A DNA stretch of 64,000 nt, taken from IMG/VR virus record IMGVR_UViG_3300049001_000044, positions 248,001 to 312,000 of that record. One strand, given 5' to 3'. Positions 1 through 8,600 of this stretch are shown in pieces. The translations under genes and the position numbers were made by a program. A model generated the notes under the pieces. That model did no database searches, was not told the DNA's origin, and saw only the letters and a list, made by a program, of their open reading frames with translations. The stretch's first letter is position 1; each line of letters begins with the position of its first letter. The stretch is from a virus.

Positions 1-1
1 G

Positions 2-160
2 CTTAGCGCAAGCAGAGTGGACGTCAATGGTCCTGCTGCGAAAATGGCAGTGGAAGCAGACTGTGCTGCGACGGCAGAGAGCCCAACGATTGTTCCAGGT
101 CATGAGCCATGGAAGAGGCCTGAAACGAAAGGCAAGCGTAACAAAAACTGGAAGGCATGA
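2..160 (+). CDS. C-terminal fragment of a virion-type protein (partial)
   Basis: An open frame enters from the left edge and ends at TGA 158-160, giving the last 52 residues of a protein. The end is basic (KGKRNKNW) and contains the short motif VPGHEPW. From memory, similar HEPW motifs occur near the C-termini of some phage lysozyme or baseplate-hub proteins. A bidirectional terminator follows at once and the baseplate wedge genes lie just downstream, so a virion or hub protein is plausible. The family cannot be assigned from this fragment. Confidence 0.5.
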   Translation, partial: LSASRVDVNGPAAKMAVEADCAATAESPTIVPGHEPWKRPETKGKRNKNWKA

Positions 161-186
161 AAAATGGGAGCTAAAGCTCCCATTTT
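161..186. terminator. Bidirectional intrinsic terminator
   Basis: A GGGAGC stem with a TAAA loop and GCTCCC is flanked by AAAAT and ATTTT, so it has a T-run on both strands. It sits between the converging end of the rightward partial gene and the leftward gene ending at 188. Confidence 0.8.
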
Positions 187-187
187 C

Positions 188-568
188 TTAATGTGATGGA
201 ATGTCCGCGAAAGGAACCATCTTCTTCAACGACTCTCGATCTTCGCTTTCAAGATGTCCACCGCTTTCCTTAAGTCGCTCGATCATCCAAAAAAATCTAA
301 CAACCTGACGGATAGTTTCGGGATCAAACTTGTCCTCAACAGCATGAGCTAGGCTGCCATCATTGAACCATCCCGATTTACCGTCTGGGCCCTTCACATC
401 TTCGTCATCGTCATCTTGATGAACCCACTCAATACCGCCTCTGCGCATTGCGCCTGCTGCGATCAGAGCGGAAACAATATCAGGAATCTGGTCTACACTT
501 TCCGTGACAATGACGGATTCTTGTAGCGGCAGTCCGGCCAGCTTACGAAGCTTGTTGAGATCTTTCAT
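188..568 (-). CDS. Small protein with L-x-E leader, unknown function
   Basis: This 126-aa acidic protein is unrecognised. Its N-terminus (MKDLNKLRKLAG then LPLQE-S and VTE-S) is a short basic amphipathic helix followed by L-x-E/V-x-E, resembling prohead-protease-cleaved leaders of T4 internal proteins. The body has a very acidic stretch (HQDDDDEDV near residue 50) and a helical C-terminal half. The start is preceded by AGGAGAAAAAGA. It is the only leftward gene in the left 25 kb and lies between a terminator and the divergent baseplate promoter region, which suggests an insertion into the late cluster. The leader interpretation is inference. Confidence 0.65.
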   Translation of the reverse strand: MKDLNKLRKLAGLPLQESVIVTESVDQIPDIVSALIAAGAMRRGGIEWVHQDDDDEDVKGPDGKSGWFNDGSLAHAVEDKFDPETIRQVVRFFWMIERLKESGGHLESEDRESLKKMVPFADIPSH

Positions 569-589
569 TCTTTTTCTCCTAGTTATGTT

Positions 590-601
590 GCGGTCGACCG
601 C
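590..601. repeat. Perfect 12-nt palindrome in divergent region
   Basis: GCGGTCGACCGC is a perfect palindrome between the divergent genes starting at 568 (leftward) and 672 (rightward). It could be a regulator site or part of a leader hairpin; nothing distinguishes these. A leftward TGTAAATA box lies close by at about 609-616. Confidence 0.35.
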
Positions 602-642
602 GTGATTCGCTATTTACATGATTCTGTAACTTCAGGATGTTG

Positions 643-650
643 GATAAATA
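643..650 (+). promoter_or_regulatory. T4-type late promoter box upstream of gp25
   Basis: GATAAATA matches the T4 late promoter core TATAAATA at seven of eight positions. It lies 22 nt before the gp25 start, leaving room for a short leader with the ribosome binding site AAGGAG. Confidence 0.6.
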
Positions 651-671
651 GCTCCACAGCAAGGAGACTAC

Positions 672-1040
672 ATGGCCACCATCTACAAAGGCTTTTCAAC
701 TAAGGACTGGCGAAAGCGTCGTACCTTCTCGATGACCAACCTGGAGATCGTGAAGCGCGACCTGCTCAATCATATCTACACTATCAAAGGTGAACGCGTA
801 ATGATGCCTAACTTCGGCACACGCATTCCTCTTCTAGCATTCGAACCAAACGATGAGAAGACTAGGAAGGTTGTTGAGGATGATTTGACGGCAGTGTTCA
901 CCTACGACCCACGCGTCAAGCTGCTCGGTTTGAACGTGCTAAGTCTACCTGACAACAACGCGATCATTGCTGTGGCAGATTTGCTGTACGTTGAGCTTGA
1001 CGTTAGAGACGAGCTCCACATTGAAGTGGCGACCCAATAA
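672..1040 (+). CDS. 25: Baseplate wedge protein gp25-like
   Basis: This 122-aa protein is of the GPW/gp25 family (T4 gp25 is 132 aa), a lysozyme-like-fold subunit at the sheath-proximal end of the baseplate wedge. The diagnostic stretch is GERVMMPNFGTRIPLLAFEPND around residues 40-62, where the family usually reads G-x-R-x-x-P-x-FG followed by F-E-P. It starts 8 nt after AAGGAG and lies just upstream of the gp6-like gene, the same order as in T4 and many contractile-tail phages. It should join gp6 and a gp53-like partner in the wedge. Confidence 0.9.
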   Translation: MATIYKGFSTKDWRKRRTFSMTNLEIVKRDLLNHIYTIKGERVMMPNFGTRIPLLAFEPNDEKTRKVVEDDLTAVFTYDPRVKLLGLNVLSLPDNNAIIAVADLLYVELDVRDELHIEVATQ

Positions 1041-1056
1041 CCTTACGAGACGCTAA

Positions 1057-4000
1057 ATGACAATCAGAAATACCTACGCAGCGGAAGCTTGGGACAAGAT
1101 CTACAACGCTTTCCAGCAAATCAACTTCACGGCGTACGACTACGACACCGTTAAGGAATCCCTTCTTCAGTACCTGAAGATCTACCACTCAGAACACTTC
1201 AACGACTTCATCGAGTCAGGTGAACTGGTGGCGAACATCGAAGCGTTCGCGTACGTGGCTGAACAGCTAGCCTACCGTATCGACGTTATGAGTCATGAGA
1301 ACTTCATGTCCACTGCGCAGAGGAAGCAATCCATCCTGCGCCTGGCAAGACTCATCTCGTATCGAGCTTCTAGAAATATCCCAGCTCGTGGCCTGGTAAA
1401 GCTGACCTCTGTCCGTACATCTGAGCAAATCTTTGACTCGCTCGGCAACGATCTGTCGAACGTCACTGTAACTTGGAACGATCCAAACAACTCCAACTGG
1501 AAGGAGCAGTTCTTCCTAGTGATGAACAAGTCTCTCACGACTAAGTTTGGTCAGCCACAGAAGTCGTTCCAGATTGGTGACGTCACGATGCAGTTGTACA
1601 CCTTCAACAACAACGCATCTTCCTTCAAGAATGGTGTCTACACCTTCTCCGTTGGTGGCACGAACGAAACTCTCCCAGCAGAAATTACTCCCGCTGACAT
1701 CGATGAGACTGGCCCTTTCGAACGCTCTCCTGACCTCAACGCCCAGATGAGTTTGATTTATGCTGTGGACGGTCGTGGCGATGGTTCTGATTACACTGGC
1801 TTCCTGATGTTCATGAAGCAAGGCACGCTGCTGCGCACTGACTACACCATCCTTGAGCCTACTGAAAATCGTCGCATCGAGTTGGACGCCATCAACATCA
1901 ACGACACGGACGTGTGGGTTTACCGCGTTGATGACGAAGGTCGCATCATTGAGAACTGGTCGATGGTTGAGACGCTCAACGAACAGAATTTGGTCTTCAA
2001 CAGCGATTCTTCTTCTCGTAAGAAGTTCGAGGCTGAGACCCTTGAGAACGACCGTATCGCTTTGATCTTCGGTGATGGCAACTTCAGCGATGCGCCTGTT
2101 GGCAACTTCCAGATTTGGACTCGCGTCTCCACGAACAGCAATGTCACCATCCCGAAGAACCAAGTGGTGAATCAGAAGCTTAGCTTCAACTACTCCACTC
2201 AACAGAACTCCACTCAAACTCTCGCTGCTACCTTCTCGCTGACTAGTGCGTTGCAGAACAACAGCGCGTCAGAAACGACTGAGCACATTCGTCAAGCTGC
2301 GCCTGCGACCTACTACGCGCAGAACAGGATGGTCAATGGACAGGACTACAACACCTATCCTCTGAAGGATCAGTCCATCCTCAAACTCAAGACCATCAAC
2401 CGCACCTTCGCTGGTCAGCCAAAGTACATCGAATGGAACGACGCATCGGGCGCCTATCAGAACGTCAAGCTGTTTGGTGATGACCTTCTGATGTACTACG
2501 ACATTAACGCGAACAGCGTTGAGACTACTGGTTCAAGCCGCTCGCTCATCGATGGTGTGCTCGAGCCACTGCTCCAGGAGACAGGCGTCTTCAACATTCT
2601 CAACCACATCTCCGCTACTCATGAGCTGGGATATGGCGTGATTTCGAACCCTCGTCGTAAGTTCATGGAAGACAACCGTCCAGTCTTCTTCGATGGATTG
2701 ACTGGCGAAGCAACCAACCCTTACGGTCCAGTGGCTCCGTCAGCAAACGACGCAACGCTCCGTGAGAAGACGGCAATTCAAGGTGCACTCGACCGCCACT
2801 GGTACGGTGAGCCAAAGTCGTACGTCACGATCGACGGTATCCGTCATGGTGTCATTAGTGACCCAACTACTGCGGATGCAGCAGACGACGGCAACTTGTA
2901 TGATGAAGGATTGAAGCGCACCATCGACGGTGAAAACACTTGGCCGCCAGGTGACATCGGTTCTGGTTTGCAAACCTTCCTTACCAACCAGCAGTTCTTC
3001 GGTGTTCGCTTCAATAGGTTCCTCAAAGCGTTCGGTAACGGTGACATCGCTCTGTCGAGCGTAGCATCTGGCGTTGATGCCTTCAACGATCGCGTTGAAG
3101 TGTTTACGATCGAAGTGCAAAGCGACAAGACCACCCTTAGCGTCGTGAGTAACATCCGCGGTCGTCTTGCCGATGGACGTATTAACTCTCAATACGCTGA
3201 AGTGAACGACACAACTCAACCTATCGACTTCCTCATCACTCAAGGCGATGTAGCGTTTGAAGCAGGTGATGCGTTCGTAGTTGATCTGCGTTGGACGAGC
3301 ACTGGCTGGGTTCCAACAACTCGCCTCTTTAACGGCGAAACGAAAGTCAATTTGAACGGTTGGTTCGAGTTGATTCGTGCGGACGACTTGACTGATATTG
3401 ACCCTACTGACTCTGTGAAGTGGGCCCGCGCGGCTGTGGACTTTGATCCTTCTGACTCCGCTAAGAGCTGGGTGTTCATCATCAAGCGTGAGAACGACGC
3501 GAATGGTAATCCACTATCATTCACTGTCTGGTACCGTGACATGCGTTTGGTTGTAGAGAGTCCAACGACTAAATTTTGGTTCAACCAATCCGCACAGATT
3601 ATCGACGCAGAGACCTTGAAGCCAGTGTATGACAAGATTCGTATCCTTCGCTCCAACCTCGATGGTAAGAACCGTCCACTGATGGCGAACGATATCTACG
3701 ACGTGGTGGGCTTTGTCTACGACAAGGATGGCAACATTGTGACGTCGAAGCTGGAAGTGTTGCCATCGGATAGCATCAACTTCACCAAGTCTGGTGATGG
3801 TCTGCCTGACAACATTCTACAGTTTGAGAACTTCTCCACCGACTCCTATCAATTCGGTCGCTTTGACTACGACGCGAACAACGTCGAGTGGATGACTTGC
3901 GGTACCTATCGCTACGTTGGCAACTACGACACGACCGTCTATGAGAAGGAAGGTTACGACTCGGGCCGTTTGGAAGTATTGGACTCAACTGGAGTAGTCG

Positions 4001-4716
4001 TTGAGACGTTCGTCTTCAAGAGCGGCAACTTCCTCTCTGAACAGCACGAAGGTTCGATGATCTTCCGTCGTCGCCTAATGCCAGCTCCTTGCAGCGGTTC
4101 GGGGCTGGACTTCATGTGGCAGCACTTCACACCATCGGCCAACCTCATCGATCCATCGGTGACGAACATCCACGATGCGTTCATTCTAACTCGTGGCTAC
4201 TACGATTCGATGATCGACTTCGTCAAAGGCGTATCGACCGTCGAACCAACTCCACCAACTCCGCTGGACCTGCGTACTTCGTATGGTGAGCTGTTGAAGA
4301 ACAAGATGCTGTCCGACACTCTCGTACTCCACAGCGGCAAGATCAAGTTGCTGTTCGGCTCGATGGCTGATGCTCAGCTTCGTGCAAAGTTCAGAGTGGT
4401 GAAAGCTCCAGGCGCAACCTTCTCGAATGAACGTATCAAGACCGAGATCATCTCCGTCATTGACTCCTACTTCGACATCGGCAACTGGGACTTTGGCGAT
4501 AAGTTCTACGCAACTGAGCTGATCTCCTTGATTCACCAGCGTCTGCCAACTCAGATCGCTTCCGTCGTGCTTGTGCCTTCGTACTCGGTCAACTCTTTCG
4601 GTTCGCTGTTTACGATTGACTCGGGCTTCGATGAGATTCTTCAGTCGTGCGCAACGGTGAACGACGTTGAGATTGTCGACGCACTCACCCCATCGGTACT
4701 GCGTCAAATTAGATAA
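1057..4716 (+). CDS. 6: Baseplate wedge protein gp6-like (baseplate J family), enlarged
   Basis: This 1219-aa protein is about twice the length of T4 gp6 (660 aa). The first ~120 residues carry the gp6 hallmark: a YLKIYHSEHFNDFIESGE stretch, an AYVAEQLAYRIDV helix and then ENFMSTAQRKQSILRLARLISY. In the family this begins the wedge protein that dimerises to form the inner baseplate ring. The extra length is in the middle, where residues about 680-747 match a small beta module (F-x-I-x-x-G-x-x-x-F-x-x-GD-x-F) that also occurs in the next two large baseplate genes. The C-terminal ~150 residues look like the conserved gp6 end. It follows gp25 by 16 nt. Confidence 0.88.
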   Translation: MTIRNTYAAEAWDKIYNAFQQINFTAYDYDTVKESLLQYLKIYHSEHFNDFIESGELVANIEAFAYVAEQLAYRIDVMSHENFMSTAQRKQSILRLARLISYRASRNIPARGLVKLTSVRTSEQIFDSLGNDLSNVTVTWNDPNNSNWKEQFFLVMNKSLTTKFGQPQKSFQIGDVTMQLYTFNNNASSFKNGVYTFSVGGTNETLPAEITPADIDETGPFERSPDLNAQMSLIYAVDGRGDGSDYTGFLMFMKQGTLLRTDYTILEPTENRRIELDAININDTDVWVYRVDDEGRIIENWSMVETLNEQNLVFNSDSSSRKKFEAETLENDRIALIFGDGNFSDAPVGNFQIWTRVSTNSNVTIPKNQVVNQKLSFNYSTQQNSTQTLAATFSLTSALQNNSASETTEHIRQAAPATYYAQNRMVNGQDYNTYPLKDQSILKLKTINRTFAGQPKYIEWNDASGAYQNVKLFGDDLLMYYDINANSVETTGSSRSLIDGVLEPLLQETGVFNILNHISATHELGYGVISNPRRKFMEDNRPVFFDGLTGEATNPYGPVAPSANDATLREKTAIQGALDRHWYGEPKSYVTIDGIRHGVISDPTTADAADDGNLYDEGLKRTIDGENTWPPGDIGSGLQTFLTNQQFFGVRFNRFLKAFGNGDIALSSVASGVDAFNDRVEVFTIEVQSDKTTLSVVSNIRGRLADGRINSQYAEVNDTTQPIDFLITQGDVAFEAGDAFVVDLRWTSTGWVPTTRLFNGETKVNLNGWFELIRADDLTDIDPTDSVKWARAAVDFDPSDSAKSWVFIIKRENDANGNPLSFTVWYRDMRLVVESPTTKFWFNQSAQIIDAETLKPVYDKIRILRSNLDGKNRPLMANDIYDVVGFVYDKDGNIVTSKLEVLPSDSINFTKSGDGLPDNILQFENFSTDSYQFGRFDYDANNVEWMTCGTYRYVGNYDTTVYEKEGYDSGRLEVLDSTGVVVETFVFKSGNFLSEQHEGSMIFRRRLMPAPCSGSGLDFMWQHFTPSANLIDPSVTNIHDAFILTRGYYDSMIDFVKGVSTVEPTPPTPLDLRTSYGELLKNKMLSDTLVLHSGKIKLLFGSMADAQLRAKFRVVKAPGATFSNERIKTEIISVIDSYFDIGNWDFGDKFYATELISLIHQRLPTQIASVVLVPSYSVNSFGSLFTIDSGFDEILQSCATVNDVEIVDALTPSVLRQIR

Positions 4717-4727
4717 AGGAAACAAAC

Positions 4728-4979
4728 ATGAAGATCAAAGAACTGCTAGAGGGTGAGGTTGTTCAGGGCAATTTCCCAAAGCATGGAAAAGTTATTGTCT
4801 CAACTCGTAGAGATGTAGGCGATGAATGGAAGTATTGGACCGGCGTGAATTTCTTCGGTACTAAATCTCGGGCGCTGAAAGTTCCCATGAACAGCGTTGA
4901 TAAGTTGCTTTCTGATTGGGGATTGAAGCTAGATAAACCCACGAGATCAGGTGAAGCAAGAATCGAAAAGGTTCTATAA
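4728..4979 (+). CDS. Small protein with L-x-E leader (83 aa)
   Basis: Unrecognised. It begins MKIKELLE-G, an eight-residue amphipathic leader ending in L-x-E, the same form as the gene at 28098-28412 (MKIRELLE-R) and close to T4 internal-protein leaders (T4 IPIII begins MKTYQEFIAE-A). The remainder is short, basic and likely beta-rich. AAAGGAAACAAAC precedes the ATG, and the gene is 11 nt after gp6, so it is probably made late and in quantity. A role as a packaged internal protein is inference. Confidence 0.7.
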   Translation: MKIKELLEGEVVQGNFPKHGKVIVSTRRDVGDEWKYWTGVNFFGTKSRALKVPMNSVDKLLSDWGLKLDKPTRSGEARIEKVL

Positions 4980-5063
4980 GGCCCAGAGATGCTTCTACTG
5001 CTCGATGTAGAAGCATCTTACTTTCAAGCAGAGAGGTCTCTGGGCCTCTCTAGTAAGCTCCAG
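4980..5063 (+). ncRNA. Dispersed pseudoknot-like intergenic element, copy A
   Basis: GGCCCAGAG at 4980-4988 is complementary to CTCTGGGCC at 5038-5046. Between them is a perfect 10-bp hairpin (4989-4998 with 5007-5016). GAGAGG at 5031-5036 can also pair with CCTCTC just after the second block, giving interlocked pairing. Its core GGTCTCTGGGC (5035-5045) recurs at 28063, 38546 and 57451. It fills almost the whole gap between two small late genes. Whether it acts as RNA or DNA is unknown. Confidence 0.5.
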
Positions 5064-5071
5064 GATATACA

Positions 5072-5605
5072 ATGTTCACATTCAAAACCTACCTAACTGA
5101 ACTCCTCGATAGGACAGCTTCCCTTCACTACACTTTGGATTGGCCTGAAGAATTGGAGGCTGTTGCCGACATCAATGGCCGTCGTGTCATGTTTCAAGCA
5201 GGTCTAAACAACGCAAAGGATCCTGCACATTCATTTTGGGAAGTATCTTTCAAGGAGCGTGGCAGCTGGGGACACCAACTTAGTGGCAATCGTGGTGAAC
5301 TTGAGGTCTTTGCATCCGCAAAGGCATTCATCCAACACATTGTTGACACAAGAGATTCGCCAACAATCGTGTTTAGGGCAGATAATTTGGCAGGTGAAGA
5401 CTATACTAAGAGAGGCGAGCTGTACCAAAAGATGGCTGTCAAGTTCAAGCCAAAGAACTACACGCTGTTCATCGATAAGACCTTATCAGCCTTCCACTTC
5501 GTATTTAAACCGAAGAAGGAAGGGATAACGGATGTGGAAGTACGTGACGATAGAGAAAGAGAACGGCAGATCCAGCAGTACATGAAGGATCACGGTCTAG
5601 ATTAA
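5072..5605 (+). CDS. Candidate internal protein with L-x-E leader (177 aa)
   Basis: Function is not recognised. It begins MFTFKTYLTE-L, similar in length and spacing to the T4 IPIII leader. The middle contains an aromatic-rich beta region, and residues about 110-160 contain GELYQKMAVKF then a F-H-F-V-F-K-P-K-K-E strand, a pattern I associate loosely with a widespread class of small phage proteins of unknown role. The C-terminus is highly charged and helical. The gene starts nine bases after the pseudoknot-like element, with AGGA as a weak ribosome binding site. Being late and ahead of a strong hairpin, it may be a virion or capsid-interior protein. Confidence 0.6.
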   Translation: MFTFKTYLTELLDRTASLHYTLDWPEELEAVADINGRRVMFQAGLNNAKDPAHSFWEVSFKERGSWGHQLSGNRGELEVFASAKAFIQHIVDTRDSPTIVFRADNLAGEDYTKRGELYQKMAVKFKPKNYTLFIDKTLSAFHFVFKPKKEGITDVEVRDDRERERQIQQYMKDHGLD

Positions 5606-5627
5606 TCTGGGATCGCTTTTCCCAGAT
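5605..5627 (+). terminator. Hairpin terminator-like
   Basis: ATCTGGGA at 5605-5612 pairs with TCCCAGAT at 5620-5627 directly after the 5072-5605 gene. The downstream T-run is poor, so it may also work as an mRNA 3' end stabiliser. Confidence 0.45.
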
Positions 5628-5638
5628 CCTGCTAGGAG

Positions 5639-5646
5639 GATAAATA
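5639..5646 (+). promoter_or_regulatory. T4-type late promoter box upstream of the giant baseplate gene
   Basis: GATAAATA lies 40 nt before the preferred ATG at 5687. A TSS about 6 nt downstream would give a ~35-nt leader for that start but almost none for the alternative ATG at 5660. Confidence 0.55.
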
Positions 5647-5686
5647 TCCCATACTTCATATGGGCACAACCTCTTATACGCAGGCC

Positions 5687-8600
5687 ATGGCAAATAAACA
5701 AAAGATCGATCTCAAAAAGTTCATTCCATCTAATCTTCGGAATGAACTCAACACCAGTCTCGCTGATAACCTGTTCAACCGATTCCTCTCCGAAGAGCAG
5801 AGCGTATCAGTGTCTGGCCAGGTTGGTAAGGTTACCGATCCTAATGATGCGGTGATCCAAGCCAGCGACCTTGACCGAGAACTCAACGCGCTCGTTCCCG
5901 CCCTGTACTTCAAGACAGGCGCTGAGGAAAGTCTGTTCACGTTCGACGACCTGCTCAACCGCATGGCGGCACTGGGCGTGGACATCAACAATCTGAAGTC
6001 CTCACTGTCTGAACAAAGTCTGAACTTGGCTCCTCCTATCGACTTGGACAAGTTCATCAACTTCTCCAACTACTACTGGACTGCAGTCGACGCGAAGCCT
6101 GTTCGCGCAGAGCAGACCATGGCCTGGAATACCGCGCTCAACGCCGAGTACTACGTCATCAAGCGCCCATCTGCTACTTCCAACATCAAGCTGCCTGTCA
6201 ACTTGGCAACGACCAATGACATCAAGCTGTATGGTAAGGGAAGAGAGCCAGAAAAAGTCACGGTTGAATTCCAAAGCAACGACACGTTCACAATCACCGG
6301 TTCAAACGGTCCACTGTCTGTTGACAAGAACCAACTGACTGGCATCAAGACGCTACTCACTGTCACCGGTCCAAACAGCCTCGCCCTGTTCAGCTTCCAA
6401 ATCACTCAAGGTAGTGAAGCATTTGAAGTGGGCGACAAGTTCGAGATCGACATTACCTACGTTACTGGTTCGAACACTGTCTCCTTCACCCCTGGTCCAT
6501 CTCTAATCACTTTGAGCAAGGGCTTCGTGTCGAACATCGTCGCTGACTCTCAGCTGATGATGGTTGACGGTGTGCGCGTCAAAGTCGGTGACACTGTGCT
6601 GGTGAAGAACCAAACTAACGCTGCTGAGAATGGCGTCTACGTTGTGAAGATGGACAAATGGTTGCGTCTCTCCAACTACAGCGATGCATCACATTTCCCA
6701 GCCAGTACTTCGATCTACGTCTACTTTGGTTCGCAAGCAGGTAAGACATTCACGTTGCAATCCACCGTGACTGAAGTGGGTGTGTCTCCTATCGTCTTCG
6801 CACCGGACACTACCAACCCTGCGATTGCGGTAAACGACTGGCAGATCTACAATTTCTGGGTTCACAAGGATGATCTGGACCCAACCTATACGAACGCGAC
6901 TCAAGCTACTCGCCCGATTATCGAGTACGACAATGATCTGCAACTGAACGCTGCTTTCGACGATGATGGTTACCCAACCATCGGTTCCTCTGCGCCTCAG
7001 TCAAAGACGCGCTTCAACCAAATTCCACAGTTCGACCTTTTCTACTACGACGGCCACCACGCTAAGAAGACGTCGGGTATTTTCTTCTACGAGGAAGACC
7101 CTGACTTCGACGTTGACGCGATCTTGCTGCGTCGTACCAAGCTCACTGTCAACGCAGACTACATGTTTGGCCTGGGTGTGAAGGATGAAGACGGTCGCCT
7201 GCTCTTCTTCAAGAAGCAAGGTGAGTTGAAATCCATCTGGGCTCCAGGCAACACCACCGCATCTGTCACCTCGCTCACTCTTAACGCAGAAGCAAGCGAG
7301 ATGAAGGGCAGCATTAGCACGCAAGTCTTTAGCTCGGCTGACACCCAAACTTGGACCATCACTGCAAAGTCTGCAACTACCTTTAGCGTCGTTGGCAGCC
7401 GTAGCGGTTACCAAGGCGATGCGATCATAGGTGTGGCATTCACTGCTCCCGACGACTTCGAAATTGTTATCAACGAAGGAAGCGTAGAGTATGCAGTGGG
7501 CGACACCTTCACCATGAACGTTGCGGGTGTGGTCGCGCCACGCTACGTCAAGAAGGTAGATGGGAATGTTGTGAACGTCGTAGGCGGTCCACTTGGCGAT
7601 ACTGCGCAGGAAGGTTCGTGGATGGTTCCTCGTCGCATGTTCGAAAACATGCTTCGCACTCTCTCCACCGAGATCGCATACGGCGACTTGGTTGATCACT
7701 GCCGTTCGATCATCAAGTCGCAAGACGGCTTCAAAGGTTCCAGCTTCGGTATCAACAACTACCGTCAACTCTCGCACAACCATGGTCTGGGCGGTAACAT
7801 CCGTGAGTACAACGGAAACTTCCCACTCCTTGCTTCCCTGCTGATGCAGCCCGGTATGTCGCCTCTGTCTATCATCGACTTTGGTGAGCAGCAGTATGCG
7901 ACTGCTCTGGCATCAATCGACCAATTCCTGTCGAATGAGCTGGCCAACTACATCGCTACCACTGCAGTTCCATCGCTTAGCTTGATTGATCCAACTGATG
8001 CGCAAGTACAGAACCTTCTCAACACCTTTGAGAACCTTCGTGCGAACGACCAACTCCTGAAGGACGTCTTCTCGGACTCTACCGCGTTGGTGAAGAACTG
8101 GCCTGTCACGCTGCCTATGATGGGTATCACGCGTAAGACGAAGCCAACTATCACGTTCGACATGGATCTAGGTATCGATGTTATCGTTCACCACGACAAC
8201 CACCGTTCACCACTTGCGGCGACTGATGTTGAATTCGATCGTAACCTCGCTCGCACCTTGGTTCGTCGCTCTGACAGCACCACTTCGGCTGGTGTCTTCG
8301 CGGAAGCAATGCCAAACCTTCCTTACGCTCGTCAGCTGTGGTTCAGGCCATCGACGAACGAACTGAAGGTGTTTGACGTCTTTGCGGATACGGACGAAGC
8401 TCCTGCATCTGGTGTTGATGGTCAGTTCTGGTACAAGCGCTCTGCGAATGAACTGCGTGAATGGGATAGCCTATCCAACACGTGGGTCATTAGCGCATCT
8501 ACCATCGCCAGCCGTTGGACCATTCTCAACAGTGCAGCGATTCGTAACAGCCTCGTACTGGCCGTTGAACAGAAGTTGGCTGATTCGGTTCATCCTTCGA

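Noticed and set aside
4980-5063. Self-cleaving ribozyme as an explanation for the dispersed element
   Set aside because: Hammerhead (CUGANGA/GAAA), twister and HDV core bases could not be matched in any of the copies.
5660-5686. Upstream ATG for the giant baseplate gene
   Set aside because: AGGAGG is 19 nt away and the likely late transcript would begin only a few bases before this ATG; the start at 5687 fits better, though its own site is weak.
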